Source: DASXKD01 sp963707905
GTDB lineage: Bacteria; Actinomycetota; Actinomycetes; Streptosporangiales; Streptosporangiaceae
Direction: 5' to 3'
Length of the DNA: 64,000 nt
Assembly: GCA_963707905.1 (NCBI GenBank)
Contig: CAVPSA010000059.1
Location: 124,001 to 188,000 of the forward strand
The notes under the pieces were generated by a model, which was given only the letters and a program-made list of their open reading frames with translations, did no database searches and was not told the origin of the DNA. Positions 10,051 to 18,538 of the stretch are shown here, piece after piece. The translations under genes were made by a program, and so were the position numbers. How positions within the stretch are numbered: position 1 is the first letter of the stretch; every line of letters starts with the position of its first letter.

Positions 10051-11272
10051 GCACCGCCCCGCCCGGACCTGGCGCGGTGGCGGTGATCGTGACCTCGTCG
10101 CCGTCTTCGAGGAACGCCCGCCGGCTGCCGTCGGCCAGCGCGATCGGCTCGGTGCCGTCGCGAGTCAGTTCCAGCAGGCAGCCGAGCTGATCCCGGGCAG
10201 GCCCGCTGACCGTGCCGGACGCGAACAGGTCGCCGGTGCGCACCGGCGCGCCGCCGCAGGTGAGGTGGGCGAGCATCTGGGCCGGGGTCCAGTACATGGT
10301 GGCGAACGGCGGGTGGCTGACCGGGCAGCCGTTGATCCGGATCTCCAGGCTGAGGTCCAGGCCCCACGGGTCCGGGCCGTCGCGAAGGTAGGGCGGCGGC
10401 TGGAGATCCCGGGGCGGGGGAGCGACCCTGGCCGCGCCGAGCGCGGCGAGCGGCACCACCCAGGGGGACACCGACGTGGCGAACGCCTTGCCGAGGAACG
10501 GGCCGAGCGGGACGGTCTCGAAGGCCTGGATGTCCCGGGCGGACCAGTCGTTCACCAGGCACGCGCCGAACACGTGCCGCTCGAAGTCCGCCACCGGCAC
10601 CGGCTCCCCGTGCCGCGACGGCGCGCCCGCCACGAATCCCACCTCGGCCTCGAAATCCAGCCGCAGGCATGGCCCGAAGGACGGGCCGCCGGCGCCGGGT
10701 TCCCGGCGCTGGCCGTGCGGCCGGGTCACCGGGGTGCCGGAGACCACCACGCTGCCCGCCCGGCCGTGGTAGCCCAGCGGCATGTGCAGCCAGTTCCGCG
10801 GCAGCGGCGGCTGGCCCGGCCGGAAGATCGCGCCCACGTTCTCCGCGTGGTTCCGTGATGCGTAGAAGTCCACGTAGTCGGCCACCGCGAACGGCAGGTG
10901 CAGCCGGGCCGCGCCGGGCGGTACCAGGTGCGGCCGCACCACGGCGCGGTGCGCCGGGCTGGTCAGCCACTCGGTGATCCGCTCCCGTGCCTCCCGCCAC
11001 GCCGCCGGGCCAGCGGCGAGGAACCGGTTCAGGGCCGGTTCGGCGAACAGGGCGCCCAGCGGCAGCCGCAGATCATCGGCCACGGCGGCCACATCCAGCA
11101 CGGAGTCCCCAATCGCGACGCCCACCCGGCCGCCGGGGGCGGGTGGGTGTGGAATTGGTGTTGTTCTTTGAACACCAGACTCACATTCATCCGGGCCTGC
11201 GCGGGAGAAGATTCCGAACGGCAGGTTCGCTATGCCGAACCCCGTCCCTGGCGGCAGGTCCAGCCAGGTCAC
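10007..11272 (-). CDS. fahA: Fumarylacetoacetase
   Basis: About 421 residues. The N-terminal SH3-like domain opens TWLDLPPGTGFGIANLPFG. The catalytic C-terminal domain has DYVDFYASRNHAENVG, LRLDFEAEVGFV, VNDWSARDIQAFE and SGTVSGP, all typical of fumarylacetoacetate hydrolase; acidic metal ligands and the DxxDF/H motif are present. It cleaves fumarylacetoacetate to fumarate and acetoacetate at the end of tyrosine/homogentisate breakdown. The start is the GTG at 11272, overlapping the monooxygenase stop as GTGA. It is third in an operon with an MBL protein and an FAD monooxygenase. Confidence 0.92.
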   Translation of the reverse strand: MTWLDLPPGTGFGIANLPFGIFSRAGPDECESGVQRTTPIPHPPAPGGRVGVAIGDSVLDVAAVADDLRLPLGALFAEPALNRFLAAGPAAWREARERITEWLTSPAHRAVVRPHLVPPGAARLHLPFAVADYVDFYASRNHAENVGAIFRPGQPPLPRNWLHMPLGYHGRAGSVVVSGTPVTRPHGQRREPGAGGPSFGPCLRLDFEAEVGFVAGAPSRHGEPVPVADFERHVFGACLVNDWSARDIQAFETVPLGPFLGKAFATSVSPWVVPLAALGAARVAPPPRDLQPPPYLRDGPDPWGLDLSLEIRINGCPVSHPPFATMYWTPAQMLAHLTCGGAPVRTGDLFASGTVSGPARDQLGCLLELTRDGTEPIALADGSRRAFLEDGDEVTITATAPGPGGAVLSLGAVRGRVVPAS

Positions 11273-12855
11273 GGTGCCTCCACCAGGGCCAGGGCGCGGC
11301 GCAGTGCCCGCACGATCTCCGCCCGGCCCGGGTCGTGCAGTACCGCGGCGGCGTGCGCGTCCGGGCGGATCACCCACACCTCGCCGGGCGCGGCCAGCCC
11401 CGCCGCGGCCAGGCCAGCCCCGGAGTCAGGCAGCGCCGCGGCATCCAGCACCCGGACCGGCGCCGCGACTGCCTCCGCCGCACTCCGGGCCGCGGCCACG
11501 TCCGCGCCGGAGGCGCACAGCAGTACGAACCCCGTCCTCGCCACCGCGCGGAGGGTACCTGGGCCGGATCGTTCGGCAGCAAAAATAGGGACCTCGGGCA
11601 CGAGGATGCCCGGGCCCGGCGGGGGCACGGCACCCCGGGCGGGGCGGCCCTGGAAGGGCCGGGCAGGGTCGGGCGTGGTCAGCGGCGAGGCGGTGTACCA
11701 GAACGGCTCGGCCAGACGGCCCGAATCCACGCGGGGCCGGGCCGCCGGGTCGGCCACGGCGGCCTCCAGCGTGGCCACGCGGTGCCGCCGCTCGGCGTCG
11801 GTGGCAGGCACCAGGAAGCGCATCGTGGCCGAGGTGACCTCCAGGTTCTCGCAGGCGGCGGCGTGCCGTTCGGCATGATAGCTGTCCAGCAGCGCCTCGG
11901 GCGCCCAGCCGCGCAGCACGAACGCGATCTTCCAGGCGGCGTTCTCCGCGTCCTGGACCCCGGAGTTCAGGCCGCGGGCGCCGAACGGGGAGAGCTGGTG
12001 TGCCACGTCGCCGGCCAGCAGCACCCGGCCCACCCGCATCCGGTCGGTGACCCGCGAGCTGAACCGGTACACCGAGGACCACACCAGCTCGTAGGGCCGG
12101 TCGCCGATGATCTTCCGGATCCGGTCATGGCGGGCACCGGGTGCCTCATCGAAGCCGGCCGGCACCTGCCAGTCCATCCGGAAGGTCGAGTCCGGGCACG
12201 GGTGGATGAGCACCTGCCGGCCGGGGTTCCACGGCGGGTCGAAGTAGAACCGCCGCTCCCGGGCCCAGCCGGGCAGGCCGGTGCGGATGTCGCAGATGAG
12301 GAACAGGTCGCCGAACGACTGCCCGCCGAAGCGCAGGCCGAGCAGCTGGCGGAGATGTTCGCCGTGCGCACCCGCGCAGGCCACCGCGTAGGCGGCCCGC
12401 AGCACGACGGGCCCGCCGGCGGTGGCGCAGGTCACGCCCACCCCGTCGGCGTCCTGGGCCAGCCCGGTGACCTGGTGGTCCCAGCGCACGGTGATCAGCG
12501 GCTGGGCGGCGATGCACTCATCGAGGATCTGCTCGGTCCGGGTCTGGGAGATGTTCACGAACGGCGGGAAGGCGGACCGGCCAGGGTCGGCGAACGTGAC
12601 GCTGAACAGCTCCGCGTCACGGTAGAACGTGCGCGCGGTGGTCCAGGTGACGCCCTCGTCGGCGATGCGCCGCCCCGCGCCGACCGCCGCCCAGGCGTCG
12701 AGCACGTCCCGCTGCTGCACGATGGACTTGGAACCCACCGCATCACGGTGCGGGCGCTGGTCGAGCAGCACCACGGGCACGCCCCAGCGGGCCAGCATCA
12801 GCGCCACGGTCTGCCCGACCGGCCCGTTGCCCAGTACCGCCACCAGCGCCGCCAT
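11269..12855 (-). CDS. FAD-dependent aromatic monooxygenase (MhpA/PheA-TfdB type)
   Basis: About 528 residues. VAVLGNGPVGQTVALMLARW is the FAD-binding Rossmann motif. VLLAGDVAHQLSPFGARGLN is the GD motif of class A flavoprotein hydroxylases, followed by a C-terminal thioredoxin-like extension. This family adds one hydroxyl to phenolic rings, for example 3-hydroxyphenylpropionate. It starts six bases after the MBL gene stop and overlaps fahA by GTGA, so the three genes form one unit. The pairing suggests conversion of a hydroxyphenyl compound to a ring that is later cleaved to fumarylacetoacetate, but no ring-cleavage dioxygenase is in this window. Confidence 0.87.
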   Translation of the reverse strand: MAALVAVLGNGPVGQTVALMLARWGVPVVLLDQRPHRDAVGSKSIVQQRDVLDAWAAVGAGRRIADEGVTWTTARTFYRDAELFSVTFADPGRSAFPPFVNISQTRTEQILDECIAAQPLITVRWDHQVTGLAQDADGVGVTCATAGGPVVLRAAYAVACAGAHGEHLRQLLGLRFGGQSFGDLFLICDIRTGLPGWARERRFYFDPPWNPGRQVLIHPCPDSTFRMDWQVPAGFDEAPGARHDRIRKIIGDRPYELVWSSVYRFSSRVTDRMRVGRVLLAGDVAHQLSPFGARGLNSGVQDAENAAWKIAFVLRGWAPEALLDSYHAERHAAACENLEVTSATMRFLVPATDAERRHRVATLEAAVADPAARPRVDSGRLAEPFWYTASPLTTPDPARPFQGRPARGAVPPPGPGILVPEVPIFAAERSGPGTLRAVARTGFVLLCASGADVAAARSAAEAVAAPVRVLDAAALPDSGAGLAAAGLAAPGEVWVIRPDAHAAAVLHDPGRAEIVRALRRALALVEAP

Positions 12856-12860
12856 CGAGG

Positions 12861-13823
12861 TCAGCCCTGCAGTTCGGCCCAGACCTCGCGGTCGCGCTGT
12901 GCGGTCCAGATCCGCGGCCGCTCGATCCCGGACAGTTCGTCCCACAGCCGGGAGGTGTTGAACGGCATGCAGTGCTCGAAGATCGGCCAGCGCCCGTACC
13001 GCTCCGCCAGCGCGGCGTGGGCGCACCCGAACGCCTCCTTGAGCGTGCCGCCGCGGGCGTGCACCGCGCCCACCTCGGCCAGCATGGTGTCGAGGAAATG
13101 CCGGGTCTGACCGACGGCAGCCGCGCAGGCAGCCGCGCTGTGCGCCACCGCGCCGCGCCCGCCGACCAGGGTTTCCGCCCCCAGGCCCGCGACCCGGTCC
13201 AGCGTGCCGGCCGCCCACTCGCGGTGGAACGCGTCGCCGGTGTACAACGCGGCCTGCGCCTCCACCAGGTCGCCGGCGAAAAGGATCTTCTGCGCGGGAA
13301 GCCACGCCACGATGTCGCCCTCGGTGTGCCCGCGGCCGCAGTACTGCAGTGTCAGGTCCCCGCGCCCGCCGCCGAGGTCGATGGTGAACCGGTCGGTGAA
13401 CGTCGCGGTCGGCCAGGTCAGCCCGGGGATCGAGGCCGGCTCCCTGAACAGCCTGGGCATCCGCCCGTACTCCGACTCCCAGTCCTGCCGCCCGCGCTCG
13501 GCGATCAGTTCCCTTGTCTTTTCATGCGTAACGATGATTTCGGCGCTGAACGCGCTCGCACCGAGCACCCGGACTGCGTGGTAATGCGAAAGCACCAGGT
13601 AGCGAACGGGCTTATCGGTGTGCTGGCGGAGCCGGGCAAGCCACTCGCGGGCGGCCACCGGGGTGGCCAGTGCCTCGAAGCAGACCAGGAAGTCCTCGCC
13701 CTCGATCGCGCCCACGTTCGGGTCGCCCTCGGCGGTCAGCGCGTAGACCCCATCGGCGAGGATCTCCAGGGTCTGCTCTTTCGCGGCCAGGTCCGCCGAG
13801 GAGGCGAACGCTTTGGGAGGCAT
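12861..13823 (-). CDS. MBL-fold protein with altered metal-binding motif
   Basis: A 320-residue metallo-beta-lactamase-fold protein. The first metal motif, normally HxHxDH, reads SHYHAVRVLGA, so the Asp and the third His are replaced by Val and Arg. GRGHTEGD and LFAGDLVEAQ, which supply the next His and Asp, are kept. At best one metal site may form. First gene of the operon with the FAD monooxygenase and fumarylacetoacetase, so a role in aromatic catabolism is likely; the reaction is unknown. No paralogue with an intact motif is next to it. Confidence 0.8.
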   Translation of the reverse strand: MPPKAFASSADLAAKEQTLEILADGVYALTAEGDPNVGAIEGEDFLVCFEALATPVAAREWLARLRQHTDKPVRYLVLSHYHAVRVLGASAFSAEIIVTHEKTRELIAERGRQDWESEYGRMPRLFREPASIPGLTWPTATFTDRFTIDLGGGRGDLTLQYCGRGHTEGDIVAWLPAQKILFAGDLVEAQAALYTGDAFHREWAAGTLDRVAGLGAETLVGGRGAVAHSAAACAAAVGQTRHFLDTMLAEVGAVHARGGTLKEAFGCAHAALAERYGRWPIFEHCMPFNTSRLWDELSGIERPRIWTAQRDREVWAELQG

Positions 13824-13952
13824 GATCCACCTCGACTCGATCGGCTTGGATCTTTCCGGGTAATCCGATCGTAGGCGGGTGACCGCAGCCGGGCAGGGCC
13901 GGTGACCGGTGTCACTGCCAAGCGGGGCCGGTGGATGCGGCAGGATGGAGTC

Positions 13953-14906
13953 ATGCAGCAGCCGCGGAACTTCTCGTTGTACGGCGCCGTCGACCTCGGC
14001 GCCCGCCAGGCGGCCGCGCAGCGCCAGCAGGGCTCAGCCGCCGCCAGCCAGGGTGCTGCCCACAGCGAGTATGTGTTCGACGTGACCGAGGCGACATTCG
14101 AGACGGACGTGCTGGAGCGCTCCCGCACCGTCCCCGTCGTCATGGACCTGTGGGCCGAGTGGTGCGGGCCCTGCAAACAGCTCAGCCCGGTGCTGGAGCG
14201 GCTGGCCAGCGAAGCCGATGGGGCCTGGGTCCTCGCCAAGGTGGACGTGGACGCCAACCCGCAGCTCAGCGCGGCACTACAGGTGCAGAGCATCCCGATG
14301 GTGCTGGGCGTGATCGGTGGCCAGCTGGTGCCCGGGTTCCTCGGCGCCCTGCCCGAGGCCCAGGTGCGCCAGTGGCTCGGCCAGGTACTCCAGGTGGCAC
14401 AGCAGTTCGGCCTGCCCGGCGCCGGTGACGAGCCTGCGGCGGGCCTGGAGGACGATGCCGGCGGCGACGACATGGCCGGCCCGGACGGGCTGCGCGAGCC
14501 GGAACTGGCCGAAGCGCAGCAGGCCATGGAAGGCGGCGACCTCGATGCCGCCGCCGACGCCTTCGAGCGGATGCTGGCGAACAACCCGGGCCACCCGGTG
14601 GCCACCATGGGCCTGGCCCAGGTGAACCTGTTCCGGCGGGTGAACTCCTACGACGCGGCCAAGGCCCGCAAGGACGCCGCCGCGCACCCGGACGACGTGG
14701 CGGCCCAGATCCGGGTCGCCGACATCGAGTTGTCCCTGGGTAACGCCGAAGAGGCGTTCGACCGGCTGCTCGGCGTCATCCGCCGGACCGCCGGAGAGGA
14801 CAGGAACAAGGTCAGGCAGCACCTGGTCGGCCTGTTCGAGATCTTCCCGCCCCGGGATCCACGGGTCACCAGGGCCCGCAGCTCCCTGTCCAGCCTGCTG
14901 TTCTGA
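13953..14906 (+). CDS. Thioredoxin-domain co-chaperone with TPR (CnoX/YbbN-like)
   Basis: About 317 residues. An N-terminal thioredoxin domain has the intact active site WAEWCGPCKQLSPVLERLA (about residues 63-81) and the cis-proline region QSIPMVLGV. The C-terminal part, after an acidic linker, has TPR-like helices (AEAQQAMEGGDLDAAADAFE and following). This is the layout of CnoX/YbbN, which protects folding clients under oxidative stress; the CGPC site suggests redox activity is kept. The ATG at 13953 has GGATGGAG upstream. The gene is divergent from the MBL operon and is followed by two hairpins. Confidence 0.87.
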   Translation: MQQPRNFSLYGAVDLGARQAAAQRQQGSAAASQGAAHSEYVFDVTEATFETDVLERSRTVPVVMDLWAEWCGPCKQLSPVLERLASEADGAWVLAKVDVDANPQLSAALQVQSIPMVLGVIGGQLVPGFLGALPEAQVRQWLGQVLQVAQQFGLPGAGDEPAAGLEDDAGGDDMAGPDGLREPELAEAQQAMEGGDLDAAADAFERMLANNPGHPVATMGLAQVNLFRRVNSYDAAKARKDAAAHPDDVAAQIRVADIELSLGNAEEAFDRLLGVIRRTAGEDRNKVRQHLVGLFEIFPPRDPRVTRARSSLSSLLF

Positions 14907-14915
14907 GCTTGCCTG

Positions 14916-14965
14916 CCGCCCTCGCGGGCGGTCGGCCCTGGGGGGCCTCCCTGGCTTCGGGAGGC
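14916..14965. terminator. Two consecutive hairpins after the CnoX-like gene
   Basis: CCGCCC-TCGC-GGGCGG at 14916-14931 begins ten bases after the stop codon. A second hairpin, GCCTCCC/GGGAGGC with a seven-base loop, lies at 14945-14965. There is no T-run, as is common in high-GC actinomycetes, so termination is inferred from position and stem strength. Confidence 0.55.
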
Positions 14966-15120
14966 TGGGTCCTCGCCGCCGGGACACCGCAAGGCGCGCT
15001 CTGCCGGAGGCGCGCGGCCGATTTGCGGCGTTCGGCCCGGCGGCTGCGGCGTGCCGCGTCCGCTCGGCCGGCCCTGCCATGATGCTCGTGGGTCTCCCTG
15101 GCCCTACGGGGCTCCGGGGG

Positions 15121-15609
15121 TCAGCGGCTGCGGGGGTCGGCGTCGGCTAGCTGCTCCAGGGCCGGGAGTGCGGCGGCCAGCGTGGCACGCTGTTCGGCGG
15201 TGAGCGTCCGGAGCCGGTCGGCCAGCAGGATCATGCTCTGCTCGCGGATCCGCTCAAGCACCTCGTGGCCCGCGTGCGTGATGGTCAGCGTGCTGGCCCG
15301 CGCGTCACCAGGGACTGGGCAGCGCTCCACATATCCGCTCTCCTCCAGCACGGTGACCAGCCGGGTGAGCGTGGACGGGGCGATCTTCTCCGCCGCGGCC
15401 AGGTCGCCGAGCCGCAGCGGCCCGATCCGGTCCACGGTGGAAAGTGCGGAGAGCTGAGTGGGCGTGAGGCCGGCCAGCTCGTGGCGGCGCAGCCAGCGCG
15501 ACAGCCGGGCGATGGCCACCCTCAGCCGGGCCACGTCGATCGTCGGCGCGGGCGGCCCAGCCGTCCCGGCACCGACCGGGCGGCGCCCGGTCGCACTACC
15601 CTGAGGCAT
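15121..15609 (-). CDS. MarR-family transcriptional regulator
   Basis: A 162-residue winged-helix protein. LTPTQLSALSTVDRIGPLRL leads into the recognition helix IAPSTLTRLVTVLEESGYVE, followed by the wing with the usual D(A)R(A) pattern (PGDARASTLTITHAG). MarR proteins are dimeric repressors released by small phenolic or oxidising ligands. The gene is divergent from the malic enzyme gene, with about 160 bases between them, so it may repress that gene or itself; no clear operator palindrome is visible. Confidence 0.85.
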   Translation of the reverse strand: MPQGSATGRRPVGAGTAGPPAPTIDVARLRVAIARLSRWLRRHELAGLTPTQLSALSTVDRIGPLRLGDLAAAEKIAPSTLTRLVTVLEESGYVERCPVPGDARASTLTITHAGHEVLERIREQSMILLADRLRTLTAEQRATLAAALPALEQLADADPRSR

Positions 15610-15767
15610 TCTTGAAGATTACGTGGCTGCCGGGCCGCCTCGTGCACACGACGCGAATCCTTTCCGCTGGCCATGCCTGCCCGCTGGTCGCGCCTGGTGG
15701 CACGATGTGATCGTCGGGCAGTGCCGGGCGCGCCGGGCGGCCGGGCAGGGTGAGGCGGAGGAGCCAA

Positions 15768-17162
15768 GTGTCGGTAGCCCCGAGCGTGTCGTATTCGATC
15801 ACCGTGCGCCTGGAGGTGCCCTCGCGGGGCCGGGCGGTCAGTGACCTGACCCACGCTGTCGAGCAGGCGGGCGGCGCCGTCACCGCCCTGGACGTGACCC
15901 CGTACCGCTATGAGCAGCTCCGGGTGGATGTCACCTGCGCTGCCAGGGACACCGATCACGCCGAAGAGATCGTCCAGGCCATGACGGCGATTCCTGGCGT
16001 CGTGGTGAGCAAGGTCAGCGACCGCACCTTCCTGCTGCATCTCGGCGGCAAGATCGAGACGAGCGTGAAGGTGCCGCTGCGCAACCGGGACGACCTGTCG
16101 ATGGCCTACACGCCGGGGGTGGCCCGGGTGTCGCTCGCCATCGCGGCCAATCCCGAGGACGCGCGGCGGCTGACCGTCAAGCGGAACAGCGTGGCCGTGG
16201 TGACCGACGGCTCGGCGGTGCTGGGCATCGGCAACGTGGGCCCGTACGCGGCGATGCCGGTGATGGAGGGGAAGGCCGCCCTGTTCAAGCGGTTCGCGGG
16301 CATCGACGCGTGGCCGCTCTGCCTGGACACCCAGGACACCGACGAGATCGTCCGGACGGTGCAGATCATCGCGCCGGCGTTCGGCGGCATCAACCTGGAG
16401 GACATCAGTGCCCCCCGCTGCTTCGAGGTGGAGCGGCGGCTGCGGGAACTGCTCGACATCCCGGTCTTCCACGACGACCAGCACGGCACCGCGATCGTGG
16501 TGCTCGCCGCACTGACCAACGCGCTGCGCGTGGTCGGCAAGAAGCTCGCGTCGGTGCGCATCGTCATGGCCGGTGCTGGCGCCGCCGGGACCGCGGTGCT
16601 CAAGCTGCTGCTGGCCTCCGGCGCGTCCGACGTCATCGTCTGCGATGACAAGGGCGCGGTCTACCCGGGCCGCCCGGGGCTCGGGGAGAGCCTGCAATGG
16701 GTCGCCGAGCACACCAACTCCGGCCGCTACGCCGGTGACCTGCCCGGCGCGCTGCCCGGCGCGGACGTGTTCATCGGCGTGTCCGTGTCGAACATCCTCA
16801 CCGGCGAGAACATCGAGACGATGGCGCAGGACGCGATCGTCTTCGCGCTCGCCAACCCGGATCCCGAGGTGGATCCGGACGCCGCGGGTGAGTACGCGGC
16901 GGTGGTCGCGACCGGGCGCAGCGACTACCCCAACCAGATCAACAACGTGCTCGCGTTTCCCGGGGTGTTCCGCGGGCTGCTCGACGCGCAAAGCCGTGCG
17001 GTCACCGACGACATGCTGGTCGCGGCCGCCCGGGCGCTGGCGGGCGTGGTTTCCCCCGCCGAACTGGGCCCGCACTACATCATCCCGTCGGTGTTCCACC
17101 CCGATGTGGCGTCCGCCGTGGCCGCGGCGGTCCGTGATGCCGCTGGCGGCCGCCACCGCTGA
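15768..17162 (+). CDS. NAD-dependent malic enzyme with N-terminal ACT domain
   Basis: About 464 residues. An ACT-like domain (about residues 5-85, SVSYSITVRLEVPSRG) precedes the malic enzyme core. The core shows SMAYTPGVARVS, the metal- and substrate-binding VFHDDQHGTAIVVLAALTNA, and the NAD-binding motif MAGAGAAGTAVLKLLL. The enzyme oxidatively decarboxylates malate to pyruvate. The ACT domain suggests control by an amino acid or other small ligand. The GTG at 15768 follows GGCGGAGGA; the ATG-type frame start at 15750 has weaker support. Downstream yqgE runs in the same direction after about 90 bases. Confidence 0.9.
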   Translation: MSVAPSVSYSITVRLEVPSRGRAVSDLTHAVEQAGGAVTALDVTPYRYEQLRVDVTCAARDTDHAEEIVQAMTAIPGVVVSKVSDRTFLLHLGGKIETSVKVPLRNRDDLSMAYTPGVARVSLAIAANPEDARRLTVKRNSVAVVTDGSAVLGIGNVGPYAAMPVMEGKAALFKRFAGIDAWPLCLDTQDTDEIVRTVQIIAPAFGGINLEDISAPRCFEVERRLRELLDIPVFHDDQHGTAIVVLAALTNALRVVGKKLASVRIVMAGAGAAGTAVLKLLLASGASDVIVCDDKGAVYPGRPGLGESLQWVAEHTNSGRYAGDLPGALPGADVFIGVSVSNILTGENIETMAQDAIVFALANPDPEVDPDAAGEYAAVVATGRSDYPNQINNVLAFPGVFRGLLDAQSRAVTDDMLVAAARALAGVVSPAELGPHYIIPSVFHPDVASAVAAAVRDAAGGRHR

Positions 17163-17249
17163 CGGCCACCGCTGCCGGCCGCCACCGCTGACCGTGCCGC
17201 CTCGGCCGGGTGGGGATTGCGGGTGCCCGGGATCGGCGAGAATGAAGGC

Positions 17250-17822
17250 ATGGACGAGGTCCGGGCGGGTCGGCTGCTGGTAGCAACACCGATGCTGGGG
17301 GACCCTAACTTCAAGCGCACCGTGGTGCTGGTGGTGGAGGACGAGCCCGAGGAGGGGACTCTCGGCGTCGTGCTGAACCGGCCGACAAAGGTGCCCGTCG
17401 GGCGCGTGCTCGAGTCCTGGACGGAACTGGTCAGCGACCCGTCCGTGGTCTTCAAGGGCGGGCCGGTCGCGCCGAACAGCGCGCTGGGCCTGGCCAGCGT
17501 GCCGGGCAAGGAGGAGCCCGTGGGGTGGCGGGCGCTCGACTCCACGCCGCTCCCGTCCCGGGTCGGCCTGATCGACCTGGACACTCCACCGCAGCTCGTG
17601 GCGGGGGGCATCGCCTCGTTCCGGGTGTTCGCCGGGTACGCCGGCTGGGGCCCCGGGCAGCTCCAGGCGGAAATCGAGGAAGGCGCGTGGTACGTCCTGC
17701 CTGCCGAGCCGGCCGACGTCTTCGACCCGGAACCCGAGCAGCTCTGGCGGGCTGTGTTGCGGCGGTCCGGCGGTGCGCTGGCCCTGGTAGCGACCTATCC
17801 GGAAGATCCGGCGCTGAACTGA
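17250..17822 (+). CDS. YqgE/AlgH family protein
   Basis: About 190 residues. The family hallmarks are present: start MDEVRAGRLLVATPMLGDPNF, GTLGVVLNRPT, FKGGPVAPN, and FAGYAGWGPGQLQAEI near the C-terminus. The biochemical function of YqgE/AlgH proteins is unknown. I use the ATG at 17250, whose MDEVRAGRLL start matches the family. Twenty-two bases separate it from the DUF3039 gene, so the two are probably cotranscribed. Confidence 0.9.
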   Translation: MDEVRAGRLLVATPMLGDPNFKRTVVLVVEDEPEEGTLGVVLNRPTKVPVGRVLESWTELVSDPSVVFKGGPVAPNSALGLASVPGKEEPVGWRALDSTPLPSRVGLIDLDTPPQLVAGGIASFRVFAGYAGWGPGQLQAEIEEGAWYVLPAEPADVFDPEPEQLWRAVLRRSGGALALVATYPEDPALN

Positions 17823-17843
17823 GGCGGAGTAGACTCAGCTCCC

Positions 17844-18098
17844 GTGAGTACCGAAGTGCTTCCCGAGCAGGGAACCCGCGAGGACAGCGATGTCCGGCCG
17901 GACCTTTCCACCGGTGATGGCGACCACGAGCGGTTCGCCCACTATGTCCTGAAGGACAAGATCGTGGACAGTGTGGTGAGCGGCGCTCCGGTGATCGCGC
18001 TGTGCGGGAAGAAGTGGGTGCCCACCCGGGACCCGTCGCGATTCCCGGTGTGCCCGGACTGTAAGCGCATCTACGAGGCGATCCCCGAGGGCGAGTAG
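17844..18098 (+). CDS. DUF3039 domain protein (small, putative zinc-binding)
   Basis: An 84-residue protein conserved in actinobacteria. It has one cysteine in VIALCGKKWVP and two in FPVCPDCKRIYEAIP, a CxxC pair compatible with a small zinc site. The function is unknown. It starts with GTG at 17844, shortly after yqgE, and ends just before a strong hairpin shared with the convergent regulator gene. Confidence 0.88.
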   Translation: MSTEVLPEQGTREDSDVRPDLSTGDGDHERFAHYVLKDKIVDSVVSGAPVIALCGKKWVPTRDPSRFPVCPDCKRIYEAIPEGE

Positions 18099-18110
18099 CC
18101 GCGCAGCGCG

Positions 18111-18135
18111 CGGACGCCGGCCAGGCCGGCGTCCG
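18111..18135. terminator. Bidirectional hairpin terminator
   Basis: A perfect ten-base inverted repeat, CGGACGCCGG/CCGGCGTCCG with the loop CCAGG, lies between the convergent stops at 18098 and 18153. No T-run follows, but the placement fits a shared terminator. Confidence 0.75.
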
Positions 18136-18152
18136 CTGGTTCTATTGCTTGG

Positions 18153-18479
18153 TCAGGTGCGTGCCCGGGTTGCCGCGGGACTGGCCGAGTCGAGCAGTTC
18201 CCGCAGCGCTGCGCTGTAGCGGTCCAGCGCGGCCCGGCCGCCGAGGGTGAGCGCGACCGCGGTCCGGGCCGTGACACCGCTGCCGTTCCTCTGTGTCGTG
18301 ATGTACCCGGTGTCCTCCAGCTTGCGCAGGTGCGTGATCAGGTTGCCCGGAGTCAGCCCGATCAAGTCCTGCAGCCTGGTGAAGGACAGGTCATCTCCGT
18401 CGGGCAGGCTGGCCAGTGTCACCATGATGCGCAGCCGGGCCGGGACGTGGATTGCCGGGTCCAGGTCGTCGTCGCTCAT
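18153..18479 (-). CDS. Winged-helix transcriptional regulator
   Basis: About 108 residues, starting MSDDDLDPAIHVPARLRIMV. The helices SFTRLQDLIGLTPGNLITHL and LRKLEDTGYITTQ with a following wing fit the MarR/ArsR-like winged helix (HTH_27) group. No cysteine metal site is seen. It lies about 60 bases downstream of the AlkZ-like gene in the same direction, so the two may be cotranscribed. The longer open frame to 18854 overlaps that gene and is not supported. Confidence 0.78.
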   Translation of the reverse strand: MSDDDLDPAIHVPARLRIMVTLASLPDGDDLSFTRLQDLIGLTPGNLITHLRKLEDTGYITTQRNGSGVTARTAVALTLGGRAALDRYSAALRELLDSASPAATRART

Positions 18480-18538
18480 GCCCGGCGTGCGCCGGGCGCC
18501 GCGCCCGGGATGCCGATGCGGCGGCGGCCGGGATGCTG

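Noticed and set aside
15522..17156. 544-residue open frame opposite the malic enzyme gene
   Set aside because: Shadow of a real gene in very GC-rich DNA; no start signal, no recognisable domain, Arg/His/Gly-rich composition.
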